Positions 8,215 to 16,762 of a DNA stretch of 64,000 nt are shown piece by piece (the first letter of the stretch is position 1; every line of letters starts with the position of its first letter). Source of the stretch: Sulfuricurvum sp. (lineage in GTDB: Bacteria > Campylobacterota > Campylobacteria > Campylobacterales > Sulfurimonadaceae); contig JAUXYP010000006.1 in the NCBI GenBank assembly GCA_030694265.1, forward strand, positions 62,001 to 126,000, written 5' to 3'. The notes beneath the pieces were generated by a model. The model did not search any database. It was given only the letters and a program-made list of their open reading frames with translations, and was not told the origin of the DNA. The translations under genes were made by a program, and so were the position numbers.

Positions 8215-8612
8215 AATCTACTTCTGTTGATATACCGGTGCATGATATAGCACCGGCCCTAGAGATACATGAGTATTCGATAGTATGGTTTTTGATTCTT
8301 ACGGCATGTCTATTAGCAGTGAGTTTTATTTTTTTTAAAAAAATGCGGTTAAGGGAAAATTCCAAAGAAGCCGATGCGCGGCAGCAGCGCTATAACAGAT
8401 TGATACATATTGATATGACGGATCCCAAGAAAGCAGCCTATACCATCTGCAAAGAAGGTTCTTTTTTCGCGCGGGATAACGAACAGATGCAAAGCGCTTA
8501 CAAAACTCTTTTTGAACGTTTGGAACCGTATAAGTATGCTTCAAAAGTAGAGCTGATTGATGAAGAGTGTTTAGCTCTTTATAAAGCGTATTGTCAAATG
8601 ATTATTGTTTAA
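8211..8612 (+). CDS. Small membrane protein of the Bat operon (DUF4381-like)
   Basis: A 133-residue protein with one membrane span at about residues 23-42 (YSIVWFLILTACLLAVSFIF) followed by a charged helical cytoplasmic domain. The position after moxR and DUF58, and the single-span design (IHEYSIVWFLI just after a short periplasmic N terminus rich in PALE-type residues), fit the DUF4381 family that accompanies BatA/BatB. The match is by layout rather than a strong motif. It ends one base before the convergent tyrA gene, with no room for a separate terminator. Confidence 0.6.
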   Translation: MKSTSVDIPVHDIAPALEIHEYSIVWFLILTACLLAVSFIFFKKMRLRENSKEADARQQRYNRLIHIDMTDPKKAAYTICKEGSFFARDNEQMQSAYKTLFERLEPYKYASKVELIDEECLALYKAYCQMIIV

Positions 8613-8613
8613 G

Positions 8614-9450
8614 TTACGAAAAAATTTCTTGCAGTTTATTGGCATTTTTCATTTCATTATGCAATGAGGCGTAATCTTTTGCGAGTAATGCTTCTTTTAT
8701 GGTAGCAAGTTCACGCTCAAAGAGTTCAATGGCCTCCAAAACATTTTGCCTATTTTGGCGAAAGATGTCTTCCCACATATTGGGAGAACTTTGAGCCAAT
8801 CGGCTCATTGAACGAAATCCTCCCGCTGCGAGAGTGAGAATATTCTCTTTTTCTTCTTGTGCTAATACGGTATTGGCAAGTGCATACGAAATAATGTGAG
8901 GCATATGACTGATAAACGCTGCATGACGGTCATGCTGATCCGCCCCCATAGTGTGTACTTGCATATTGATAGCACGGAAAAGTTTCAGGGCAGTTGCGCG
9001 CTGTATTTCCCCGCTGTGCTCCAGATCACACATAACGAGAACTTTATCGGTATAAAGCCCTTCAATGGCTGCATTTGGACCAAACTGCTCCGTACCGGTC
9101 ATCGGATGAGCGGCAACAAAGTTTTTGCGTAAAATTTCAGGAACTGCTTGTACGATAAGCGCCTTGGTACTTCCTAAATCGATGAGGGTTGTGTCACTTC
9201 CTGCTAAATCAACACACTCATGTAAAAGACGTATTACTCCATCGACGGGGACTGCGAAAAAGATGACATCACAACGCTTTTTCAGCGTTTCAAAAGGGAC
9301 AATGGCATGCACAAGCCCTCGTTCAAGGGCAATTGTTTGGTGTTCTAGATTGTGGTCACTTCCTACGACGGAAGTGACAAAAGGGAGCTTTTGAAGGGAA
9401 AGTGCTAAAGAACCCCCCATCAGACCAAGCCCGACGATACCTATGTTCAT
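8614..9450 (-). CDS. tyrA: Prephenate dehydrogenase (tyrosine biosynthesis)
   Basis: The 278-residue enzyme starts with a Rossmann NAD-binding motif GLGLMGGS (G7-x-G9-x-x-G12) and continues with DLGSTKA, AHPMTGTEQFGP and the substrate-domain histidines near QHDRHAAFISHMPH, all typical of TyrA. It oxidises prephenate to 4-hydroxyphenylpyruvate in the cytoplasm. No fused chorismate mutase or ACT domain is present. AAAGG lies six bases before the ATG. It is divergent from bamA and convergent with the Bat operon. Confidence 0.93.
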   Translation of the reverse strand: MNIGIVGLGLMGGSLALSLQKLPFVTSVVGSDHNLEHQTIALERGLVHAIVPFETLKKRCDVIFFAVPVDGVIRLLHECVDLAGSDTTLIDLGSTKALIVQAVPEILRKNFVAAHPMTGTEQFGPNAAIEGLYTDKVLVMCDLEHSGEIQRATALKLFRAINMQVHTMGADQHDRHAAFISHMPHIISYALANTVLAQEEKENILTLAAGGFRSMSRLAQSSPNMWEDIFRQNRQNVLEAIELFERELATIKEALLAKDYASLHNEMKNANKLQEIFS

Positions 9451-9465
9451 TATGAACCTTTAATA

Positions 9466-9471
9466 ATTATA
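9466..9471 (-). promoter_or_regulatory. Candidate -10 element for tyrA
   Basis: TATAAT on the minus strand; a second AT-rich hexamer (TATAAA) lies just upstream of it. If this hexamer is used, transcription starts only about 9 nt before the ATG, so the upstream hexamer may be the real one. Confidence 0.3.
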
Positions 9472-9558
9472 CTTTATAAAAGGTATTTTAGCAGATTTTG
9501 GGTTAGATTTACGGTACATTAATTATCACAGTGATAGAATAAGGGCTAATTTAACGCC

Positions 9559-11832
9559 ATGGATTTTAACTTGAAAAAAATCACACTTTCTTTATTCCTT
9601 TCTTCAGTATTACTTTGCGCAGCCACTGAAACTATTACAAACATTAAATATGAGGGAATGGTCCATATCTCTGAGGCCGTAGCCAAGCAGCTTAATGAAG
9701 TTAAAATTGGAGAACCTCTTGATCCAATCCGGTTGGATAAAACAATCAAAACCTTTTTTGATCAAGGGTATTTTGAAGATGTTTGGGCGGATCAAGAAGA
9801 GGGAACAGTGACGTTTCACTTTAAAGAAAAACCGATTATTTCCAAAATTGAGCTCAAAGGGTTCAAAGAAAATGATGAAGAGGCGCAAAAAAGTCTTTTG
9901 CGAATAGAGAAGGGTGCGTTGTACGATGCTAAGCGGATCGAAAGTGCCAAAAAACGTATTGTTGAGGCTCTGAATCAAGAGGGAAAAATCGATTCAGTGG
10001 TAGAAGTAGAGACCGAAAAGCTTGAAAATGGCAGTATGAGTGTGAAGTTTATAGCAAATGAGGGTGAAGAAATCATTATAAAAGAGCTTCGATATAACGG
10101 AGTTATGGGATTGGATCCAGATGAATTTGACAAGGTTGTCGCCAATAAAGAGCATGATTTTATGGGATGGATGTGGGGACGTAATGACGGTAAGCTGAAA
10201 ATTGCCGAATTACAGTACGATCCATTGCGTATTCATGACTACTATATGCAGTTTGGATATTTAAATGCGAAAGTAGATACGCCATTTGTAGCGGTTGATT
10301 TTAATCGTTATGAAGCAAAAATGGCATACAACGTTTTCGAGGGAGACATCTTCCGTGTGAGTGATATTCTTGTTTTTCAAGATACGGCTGTTATCGAAGA
10401 TCAGGCACTTTTAGATGTGATTAAATTAGAAAAAAACAAACCGTTTAACATCAAAACTTTCCGAGATGATGCAGAGAGTATTAAGACTAAGATTGCCGAT
10501 CTTGGGTATGCATTTGTGCAGGTTCAGCCTGATTTACGCCAAGACAAAGAGGCAAAAACAGTTGAGGTCATTTATCGCATAGTACCTGGTAAAAAAGTAC
10601 ATATCGGAAATGTTATTATCGCAGGGAACAACAGAACTCTTGACCGTGTAGTACGCCGTGAACTCTTTTTAGCACCGGGTGATTTATACAGTCTTACCAA
10701 TCTTAAAGACTCACGAAGTGCTCTTGGGCGTACCGGTTATTTTGAAACGAATACGATCGAAGAAAAGCGTATTGATGATGAAACAATGGACATCATTGTT
10801 CAAGCCAAAGAAGCACCGACCGGTAATATTCAACTCGGTGGCGGATACGGAAGTTTCGGCGGATTGATGCTCAGTGCGGCCATCAGTGATCGTAATATTT
10901 TTGGTTCGGGGATTACGGTAGGTTTGAATTTAGAAAAGTCACAACGAACCAGCAGCTATGCCTTTAATATCTCGAATCCGCGCCTAAACGACAGCGACTT
11001 TAGCGGTAACTTTGCAATTAACAACACCTCAACCGAATACGATACCTATACCACAACGTCAAAGGGGCTCAGCGTTGGGGTAGGGCATCGGTTCAATCGT
11101 TACTGGAGCGGCTATCTTGGATACAACTATTCCCAAAATGCCTACAGCGATATGTCGGATGCTAATTTAACGACAGAGCAGTTGCGTTATTATGAAAGTT
11201 ATGCAAAAAGCTCCATCATGACATCAGCATCGTATGACAGTACGGATGACTATTATGTACCTCGTGAGGGAATGAGTTTCTCTCAAAGTATTGAAAAAGC
11301 GGGAATAAGTGCGGATGCAGATTTTATTAAAAGCCGTACGAATTTTGGAATTTATCGAGGGTTACAAAAACTGACGGATTTTGATTTGATTATGCGTTAC
11401 AAGGCCCGTTTCAATTATGTGAAGGATACGGGATATCTTCCGATTAATGAGCGATTTTATATGGGAGGGATCGGATCGGTTCGTGGCTTCCAAAGCTATT
11501 CTATTTCTCCTGTATTGACCGATGCGTCTGGGGTTGCCTTGTTGAGTTCAACTGGGGAATTACAAAAAAATGGGGGAACAAAAACATTTTCAAACAGTCT
11601 TGAAATGAGTGTTCCCTTGGTTCCTGAAGCACGTATGAGAGCAACAGGGTTTGTGGATTATGGATGGATAGGGGATAAGAGTTTAACCGAAATAGCACGC
11701 AGTAGTTATGGAATATCCCTAGAGTGGTTCTCTCCGGTTGGGCCATTGCAATTAGTCTTCTCCAATCCTATTAATGCACAGAGTGGTGATAAAATAACCC
11801 ACTTCGAATTTACAATCGGACAACGCTTCTAA
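9559..11832 (+). CDS. bamA: Outer-membrane protein assembly factor BamA
   Basis: The 757-residue protein has a signal peptide (about 1-21), a series of POTRA repeats through about residue 420 (for example ITNIKYEGMVHISEAVAKQL and VHIGNVIIAGNNRTLDRVVR) and a C-terminal Omp85 beta barrel. The conserved barrel-lid motif V641-R-G-F644 is present, and the last residue is Phe as expected for an outer-membrane barrel. BamA inserts beta-barrel proteins into the outer membrane and is essential. It has no ribosome site at ideal distance (AAGGG is 13 bases upstream). It stops six bases before the convergent ppx gene. Confidence 0.95.
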   Translation: MDFNLKKITLSLFLSSVLLCAATETITNIKYEGMVHISEAVAKQLNEVKIGEPLDPIRLDKTIKTFFDQGYFEDVWADQEEGTVTFHFKEKPIISKIELKGFKENDEEAQKSLLRIEKGALYDAKRIESAKKRIVEALNQEGKIDSVVEVETEKLENGSMSVKFIANEGEEIIIKELRYNGVMGLDPDEFDKVVANKEHDFMGWMWGRNDGKLKIAELQYDPLRIHDYYMQFGYLNAKVDTPFVAVDFNRYEAKMAYNVFEGDIFRVSDILVFQDTAVIEDQALLDVIKLEKNKPFNIKTFRDDAESIKTKIADLGYAFVQVQPDLRQDKEAKTVEVIYRIVPGKKVHIGNVIIAGNNRTLDRVVRRELFLAPGDLYSLTNLKDSRSALGRTGYFETNTIEEKRIDDETMDIIVQAKEAPTGNIQLGGGYGSFGGLMLSAAISDRNIFGSGITVGLNLEKSQRTSSYAFNISNPRLNDSDFSGNFAINNTSTEYDTYTTTSKGLSVGVGHRFNRYWSGYLGYNYSQNAYSDMSDANLTTEQLRYYESYAKSSIMTSASYDSTDDYYVPREGMSFSQSIEKAGISADADFIKSRTNFGIYRGLQKLTDFDLIMRYKARFNYVKDTGYLPINERFYMGGIGSVRGFQSYSISPVLTDASGVALLSSTGELQKNGGTKTFSNSLEMSVPLVPEARMRATGFVDYGWIGDKSLTEIARSSYGISLEWFSPVGPLQLVFSNPINAQSGDKITHFEFTIGQRF

Positions 11833-11838
11833 TAAAGA

Positions 11839-13302
11839 TTAGCTGCGTAGTTGAATCGATAGATGTGGCGGTAGAGGAAGGTTCTTGAGCTGCTCACGCG
11901 CGAGATAGAGGTCTTTTCCCTCAACGGTTAGTTGACCATCGGAAAAAGAAAGAGTCAGGGATTGTGCAGAGCTGCGTTGTGCGAGTAAAATATGAGACAG
12001 CCAAAGAATTGTATAAAGAGCATCCATTATTTTACTAGCCGGTAAAAGTGACCCATAACTGTTTTTAGGGATTAAGTCTGATGAAGTGTTTCCTTTTTTA
12101 AACAACAGTAAATGAGAAATAAGCGCAATTTGAGAATGGGTTAATCCATAATCCAATGCATTAAGTGCTAGATAGTGGCTGTGCTTTTGATAGGCATAAT
12201 AGCGTACTCCTAATCCGATTGGTAGCAGTTTGGCTGCCATTACAAGTTCAGTGCGAGAGGATGCTGGGAGATCCAGATGGGTATGAATAAGCTCGAAAAG
12301 ACGCTTTGATAGTGCAGAACATTCAACGCCATGGTTGCTAAATGTAGCATACGTGTCCAATAGATAACGTACTGATGGGTTATAGTTGTGAGGAAAGCGA
12401 TCTGCTGAATTTCGTAACAAGTCGCTCAAATAAACTCCCTCTCGAACACCAACCCCACTACAAATCAATTTTTGCACCTGTAAACGTATTGAAATGCGTT
12501 GTAAAATCAGTGTTCCGGGTTTGATAGTATCAAAACGATCGGGTTTAATATTCAGTGACTTTAGCTTTTTTGGAGATGCTTCCATGATGGCATTACAAAA
12601 GGTACTAAAGGTTTCTGTGGCAGTTGAGTAACCATGCAGTTTTTTGAGAGGGTAATCCTCTTTTTTCATAAGAGAACGGGTAAGTGCTCGAAACGTTCCT
12701 CCTACTCCTACGAGTATCTGTATTGATTCAAATGGTAAGGCATCGAGAGCATTGTCAATGTAACGCGTAGCACCCTCGATGTCCCCATGATCCATAAAGA
12801 GTTCTTTAAGTCGTACTGTACCGATGTTTAGGGAAAACATCTGAATAACTTTGCCATTAGAGATGTGTGCAAACTCACTGGAACCACCGCCTACGTCCAC
12901 GCTGATGGCATCCATAGGAGGAAGCAGGTTAGCGCATGCCATACCGCCTAAATAGGCTTCTCGCGCACCGTCAATGACTTTGATACTAAGAGAGTGTTCC
13001 TGGCGAATACGTGTAATAAACTCTGAGGCGTTAGGTGCATCACGCAAGGCTGAAGTAGCAACGCAGAGAATCTTGCGTGCTTTAAAGGAGCGGGCAATAA
13101 GCAAAAATTCACCCAATGCACTCGAGGTACGGTCCATCGCTGATTGTTGCAAATTCCCACCGTTGGTGTAAACGGCTTCGCCTAAGCGTACTGAGCTTTT
13201 AACTTCATGAATAATATGAAAAGCAAAACGGCTTGTTTTTTGAACAACCGCCATGCGCATTGAGTTAGACCCAATGTCAATGATGGCGGTGCATTGTGCC
13301 AT
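11839..13302 (-). CDS. ppx: Exopolyphosphatase / guanosine pentaphosphatase
   Basis: A 487-residue member of the Ppx/GppA family. The actin-like ATPase phosphate loop is IIDIGSNSMRM (about residues 7-17) and the second is SVDVGGGSSEFAHI; a C-terminal HD-like helical region follows (SKRLFELIHTHLDLP and HYLALNALDYGLTHSQIALI). It hydrolyses polyphosphate or pppGpp in the cytoplasm. A polyphosphate kinase gene is also in the window (60265-62364) but not linked. It starts directly after the ferredoxin gene and belongs to the hsrA-side minus-strand operon, a neighbourhood I recall from Campylobacter jejuni. Confidence 0.88.
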   Translation of the reverse strand: MAQCTAIIDIGSNSMRMAVVQKTSRFAFHIIHEVKSSVRLGEAVYTNGGNLQQSAMDRTSSALGEFLLIARSFKARKILCVATSALRDAPNASEFITRIRQEHSLSIKVIDGAREAYLGGMACANLLPPMDAISVDVGGGSSEFAHISNGKVIQMFSLNIGTVRLKELFMDHGDIEGATRYIDNALDALPFESIQILVGVGGTFRALTRSLMKKEDYPLKKLHGYSTATETFSTFCNAIMEASPKKLKSLNIKPDRFDTIKPGTLILQRISIRLQVQKLICSGVGVREGVYLSDLLRNSADRFPHNYNPSVRYLLDTYATFSNHGVECSALSKRLFELIHTHLDLPASSRTELVMAAKLLPIGLGVRYYAYQKHSHYLALNALDYGLTHSQIALISHLLLFKKGNTSSDLIPKNSYGSLLPASKIMDALYTILWLSHILLAQRSSAQSLTLSFSDGQLTVEGKDLYLAREQLKNLPLPPHLSIQLRS

Positions 13303-13557
13303 CTATTCTTCTTCTTCTGTCAGCTGTTTAAACTTATAGAGAAGCTCTTGGGTTGTTTCAACATTTTCTTTGTCCGGGATAATACAATCGACAGGACACA
13401 CAGGGATACACGCTGGCTCATCGTACAATCCAACACACTCCGTACAACGATCCGGATCGATGATGTAAATCGGATCACCCTCTTCGATAGCGTCCATTGG
13501 ACACTCTTCACGACATGCATCACATGCGATACATTCATCCGTAATGATTAGTGGCAT
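13303..13557 (-). CDS. fdxB: YfhL-type 2[4Fe-4S] ferredoxin
   Basis: An 84-residue ferredoxin with nine cysteines. The first binding motif is C9-x2-C12-x2-C15-x3-C19-P and the second is C38-x2-C41-x8-C50-x3-C54-P with C58. The eight-residue insertion in the second motif marks the YfhL/Allochromatium class of low-potential ferredoxins. It carries electrons in the cytoplasm, with an unknown partner. The ppx gene follows without a gap. The gene symbol follows the C. jejuni homologue found in the same neighbourhood (from memory). Confidence 0.88.
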   Translation of the reverse strand: MPLIITDECIACDACREECPMDAIEEGDPIYIIDPDRCTECVGLYDEPACIPVCPVDCIIPDKENVETTQELLYKFKQLTEEEE

Positions 13558-13623
13558 AGTTAAACCTTGTATAGTAATATGATAATGGGCGATTTATATC
13601 AAAATCTACCTTAATGGGAGGTT

Positions 13624-14928
13624 TTATTTACGTTGAGGTAATAAACAGTAGAGTTTAGCAGGAAGTATCAGCTTCGCAACGGTTCCGTCAATACCGTCGG
13701 TACGATTGGTAATACTGATTCCAGCCCCGATGGCTTCTGCGGCACTTTTGGCCAAGAAAAGCCCTAATCCGGCACCTGATTTATTTCCTTGACGTTTAAA
13801 CGGGGCAAAGAGATCTACGGTTTCATCGACACCGCATCCCTCATCAATGACTTCGATAATGATGTCAGTGTTATTGAGATAACTTTGAAAGATAATGCTT
13901 TTCCCCTCGGGAGTAAACTTCATCGCATTTTGCAAAAAGTTTTGTAAAATTTGATTGAGAAGCGTGACTTGTAAGACAGCGGTAAAGGATTCCGGCTCAA
14001 AATGGGTTTTGAGTATTTTGTTCTCGCTGTGGGTAAGAAGGGCAAAATCTCCTTCCCATTTTTTCAAGATTTGTATGATATCAGCTTCGGTAGGCATTTC
14101 GAGCTGTGCCCCTTCTTGACGCCCAATATTGAGAATATCACTTACAATCTTATTCATTTCATCGACGCTTTGATTGGTGATACGAATGGCTTCGATGTAC
14201 TCTTCTGCGCTTCGTTTTTTAATTAACGTAACTTGATTTTTGAGCTTGATAACAGCAAGGGGCGTTTTGAGCTCGTGAGCGGTACCGATAAAAAGCTCTT
14301 TTTGGTATTTGACAAAATTTTGGATACGCCCCATTAAACGGTTTAGGGTTTCTCCAAGAGGTTCAAATTCTTCTGGCAGCTGGTCAACCTTGATGGGGCG
14401 AAGAAGGTGTTCATTCATGTTGGCTAGACGTCTGGTTAATGCGCTGACGGGAGCAATGAGCATTTTTGAAAAGGCGATAGCATAGATAATAATAACAATA
14501 AATCCAAAAGCATTGATGATAAAAATAGATTTAAGAATTTTTTGGAGCAGTAATTTAGTGGCGGTGATGTCACGACTCACTTTGAGATAGGTAGAGTGCT
14601 CAAAATCAAACGGATAAATGAGTGTCAAGGTTGTTGTTTGATCTTTATTGGTTATCTCGCTAAACTCAAGAGATCCCTCATGTTGTTGAAGCGTAATCAA
14701 ATCTATTTTTAATTCGGATAAAGGATCGGCATCTCTTTGCTGTAATGTTGTGAGTGATTTAGAAGTGGAAATATTTTGAGCTCTAGTAATGAGTTCCGTT
14801 TGTTTTTCATCGTAAATGGATTGTTTGATAAATAGGTATAGGAAGGAGGAAAAAAGTACCACAAGTGCCGCCGAAGCGACAATGAGTTGGAATAAAAAAC
14901 GGCGTCTTATACTTCTTTTCGAAAACAA
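13624..14928 (-). CDS. Sensor histidine kinase next to hsrA
   Basis: A 434-residue membrane kinase. Membrane spans lie at about 11-33 and 132-155, enclosing a periplasmic sensor domain of about 95 residues. A HAMP linker follows, then the phospho-acceptor box with H218 (IGTAHELKTPLAVI), the N box (QNFLQNAMKFTPEG), and the ATP-binding boxes DEGCGVD and GAGLGLFLAK. It is therefore a complete kinase. It lies 29 bases downstream of the hsrA-type regulator on the same strand and is the obvious partner. In Campylobacter and Helicobacter this regulator is described as an orphan. The sensed signal cannot be inferred. Confidence 0.9.
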   Translation of the reverse strand: MFSKRSIRRRFLFQLIVASAALVVLFSSFLYLFIKQSIYDEKQTELITRAQNISTSKSLTTLQQRDADPLSELKIDLITLQQHEGSLEFSEITNKDQTTTLTLIYPFDFEHSTYLKVSRDITATKLLLQKILKSIFIINAFGFIVIIIYAIAFSKMLIAPVSALTRRLANMNEHLLRPIKVDQLPEEFEPLGETLNRLMGRIQNFVKYQKELFIGTAHELKTPLAVIKLKNQVTLIKKRSAEEYIEAIRITNQSVDEMNKIVSDILNIGRQEGAQLEMPTEADIIQILKKWEGDFALLTHSENKILKTHFEPESFTAVLQVTLLNQILQNFLQNAMKFTPEGKSIIFQSYLNNTDIIIEVIDEGCGVDETVDLFAPFKRQGNKSGAGLGLFLAKSAAEAIGAGISITNRTDGIDGTVAKLILPAKLYCLLPQRK

Positions 14929-14957
14929 AGGGCGTCCTTATTGCAAGAAGACTGAAT

Positions 14958-15632
14958 TTAGTTAACTTCTTTAGGGAAACAAAAACGGTATCCGCGACGA
15001 CGTACGGTTTCGATAGTCGTAATACCAAGGGGTTTATCCATCTTTTGACGAATTTGATTGATAGCAACTTCGATAACGTTTGGTGTTACGAGTTCAGGCT
15101 CTTCCCAAATTGCATCGAGTAATTGCTCTTTAGAAACAATTTGATCACGATGACGTGCAAGGTGTGTGAGAACTTCAAACGGTTTACCTTTGAGTTCAAT
15201 CTCTTTTTCTTTATAGATGATCTTCTCTTCTTCCGGGTTGATGATCAAATCATCAATTTCGATGATGTTACTTCCACCAAAACGCAAACGTGCCTCGATA
15301 CGAGCAATAAGGACATCAAAATCAAACGGTTTGCGGATGTAATCATCAGCACCTGCTCGTAGAGCATCGATTTCACTTTGATTATCATCACGAGCGGAGA
15401 GAACCACAACGACTGTTTTTGGTGTATTGGATTTGATATCAGGGATGATGTCAACGCTATTGCCATCTGGAAGCATCCAGTCCATCAAAATCAGGTCATA
15501 ATTTCGGATATCGAGATAATACTCGCCGTCTTTTAGTGTCTCAACGACATCGCTTTGGTAACCAAACTCTTTGAGTCCCTCTGAGAGGGTTTTGTTAAGT
15601 GTGACTTCGTCTTCAATGATTAGAATGCGCAT
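14958..15632 (-). CDS. hsrA: OmpR-family response regulator, HsrA/CosR orthologue with intact phosphorylation site
   Basis: The 224-residue protein has a receiver domain (1-115) and a winged-helix DNA-binding domain. The DNA-binding half, including GKPFEVLTHLARHRDQIVSK and EVAINQIRQKMDKPLGI, is nearly the same as I recall for H. pylori HP1043 (HsrA) and C. jejuni Cj0355c (CosR), essential regulators of redox and growth genes. Those proteins lack a normal phospho-acceptor. Here the receiver has D8, the acceptor D51 (LMDWMLPDG), S79 and K101, so phosphorylation should be possible. Flanking genes folB and ferredoxin/ppx match the Campylobacter neighbourhood. A likely self-binding site lies in its promoter. 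Confidence 0.9.
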   Translation of the reverse strand: MRILIIEDEVTLNKTLSEGLKEFGYQSDVVETLKDGEYYLDIRNYDLILMDWMLPDGNSVDIIPDIKSNTPKTVVVVLSARDDNQSEIDALRAGADDYIRKPFDFDVLIARIEARLRFGGSNIIEIDDLIINPEEEKIIYKEKEIELKGKPFEVLTHLARHRDQIVSKEQLLDAIWEEPELVTPNVIEVAINQIRQKMDKPLGITTIETVRRRGYRFCFPKEVN

Positions 15633-15664
15633 TTACGTTCCTCGAAAGCGGATATTTTGGCGAA

Positions 15665-15670
15665 ATTATA
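15665..15670 (-). promoter_or_regulatory. Extended -10 promoter of hsrA
   Basis: Minus-strand TGTTATAAT, an extended -10 (TGnTATAAT), lies 33 bases upstream of the hsrA ATG. The TTTAAG box (15688-15693) sits exactly where a -35 would be, 17 bases upstream. Confidence 0.6.
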
Positions 15671-15687
15671 ACACAGTTTTAGAAAAT

Positions 15688-15704
15688 CTTAAAGTTTTAT
15701 TCAA
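15688..15704 (-). promoter_or_regulatory. Possible HsrA operator (TTTAAG-type repeat)
   Basis: Read on the minus strand, TTGAAT (15699-15704), five bases, then TTTAAG (15688-15693). This matches, with four of six bases in the upstream half, the TTTAAG-n5-TTTAAG motif that I recall for H. pylori HsrA. It overlaps the -35 position of the hsrA promoter, suggesting autoregulation. The assignment rests on memory of the motif. Confidence 0.4.
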
Positions 15705-15710
15705 TTTTCT

Positions 15711-16037
15711 TTAAAAAATGAAATTCTCTTGGACGCCTACTGTACAATTGGAAAGAATGTCAGGTTTTCGTAACGTTAGGGAGAGGGTATGGAGAGAGGA
15801 AAATTGTTTTTTGAGGGATAACCCTAATGACTGAAGCGCTTCTTCGATCAGGAAAAATTGATTTTTTTGGACACTTTCTTGGATATGGGAAGTGACTTCA
15901 GCGTAATTGATAAAAGAATTTTGTTCATACTCATAGCCGATGATGCAGTCGATGATTACTTGTTGAGGCGTAATGCGCTCAGAGTCTAAAATCCCAATAA
16001 TGGCATCAAAGGTGAGGTCTTCGATGAGAATGGTCAT
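15711..16037 (-). CDS. folB: Dihydroneopterin aldolase (folate biosynthesis)
   Basis: A 108-residue protein of the FolB/tunnelling fold family. The N-terminal strand IEDLTFDAIIGILDSERITPQ with the following VIIDCIIGY is the typical FolB start, and the NYAEVTSHIQESV segment corresponds to the conserved substrate-binding helix; the catalytic Glu/Lys positions are less clear. It cleaves dihydroneopterin to 6-hydroxymethyl-dihydropterin, the substrate of FolK (encoded at 49547-50077). It overlaps the plsY stop by four bases on the minus strand and precedes hsrA, the same order as in C. jejuni from memory. It is slightly short but within the family range. Confidence 0.75.
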   Translation of the reverse strand: MTILIEDLTFDAIIGILDSERITPQQVIIDCIIGYEYEQNSFINYAEVTSHIQESVQKNQFFLIEEALQSLGLSLKKQFSSLHTLSLTLRKPDILSNCTVGVQENFIF

Positions 16038-16648
16038 GCGACGCGTTTCTCTTCTCCTTTGAAAAGGCGGACGAAATTAGGGATATGTTTGTAAAGCAGT
16101 ATAAAAGCAATGAAAAGCACAGGGGCATGAAACATTGTCGGATGGATGATAAATGAAGCAACAATCAGCGCCAATAGCCCCATCATTGAAGAGAGGGAAG
16201 ATATTCGGATGGTTTTCGCGGCAATTCCCCATACGGCAAGGGCAATAGCAGTTTCAATAGGAAGCATGACAGCCATAACCCCCATACCCGTTGCAACTCC
16301 TTTGCCTCCCTCGAACCACAAATAAGGGCTGAAACAGTGCCCGATAACAGCAAGTACCGCAACGAGCCATTGGACGCTCTCACTCATACCGAAATATTTG
16401 GCCGCCAAAACAACGGCAATACCTTTAAGTGCATCAAGAGCCAGTGTTGCGGCTCCCAGCTTTTTGGCTAACGAGGGGTTGGTTTCTTTGACCACACGCA
16501 ATACGTTTGTTGCGCCGATACTGCCTGAACCCGATTCTTTGACGTTAACCCCTGCAAAGACTTTGGCAAGGATCATCCCAAAAGGGATACCGCCTAGGGC
16601 ATATGCCAAAAGATAAAATTGTACGTTTTGATTAAATAAAAATTCCAT
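16034..16648 (-). CDS. plsY: Acyl-phosphate:glycerol-3-phosphate acyltransferase
   Basis: A 204-residue integral membrane enzyme with about five hydrophobic spans. Family motifs are visible: GGIPFGMILAK near the N terminus, SGSIGATNVLRV, and HCFSPYLWFEGGKGVATGMG. PlsY transfers the acyl group from acyl-phosphate to glycerol-3-phosphate, the first step of phospholipid synthesis. It is the first gene of the minus-strand unit plsY-folB and is divergent from nadA. Confidence 0.93.
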   Translation of the reverse strand: MEFLFNQNVQFYLLAYALGGIPFGMILAKVFAGVNVKESGSGSIGATNVLRVVKETNPSLAKKLGAATLALDALKGIAVVLAAKYFGMSESVQWLVAVLAVIGHCFSPYLWFEGGKGVATGMGVMAVMLPIETAIALAVWGIAAKTIRISSLSSMMGLLALIVASFIIHPTMFHAPVLFIAFILLYKHIPNFVRLFKGEEKRVA

Positions 16649-16682
16649 GGTCAGCGACTCTTCTTTGTTGATTAGATGTGCT

Positions 16683-16688
16683 ATTATA
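16683..16688 (-). promoter_or_regulatory. -10 element for plsY
   Basis: Minus-strand TATAAT about 35 bases before the plsY ATG, giving a leader of roughly 28 nt. The same AT-rich patch also reads TATAAT on the plus strand (16685-16690). Confidence 0.45.
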
Positions 16689-16720
16689 ATTCAACTATCG
16701 TAACAGAGAACTAAAATAGA

Positions 16721-16726
16721 TATAAT
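16721..16726 (+). promoter_or_regulatory. -10 element for nadA
   Basis: TATAAT 37 bases before the nadA ATG, with a leader of about 30 nt that contains AAGGA at 16747-16751. No clear -35. Confidence 0.5.
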
Positions 16727-16762
16727 TGCATTTTAGAAGATAAGCCAAGGAATGATTTTACA

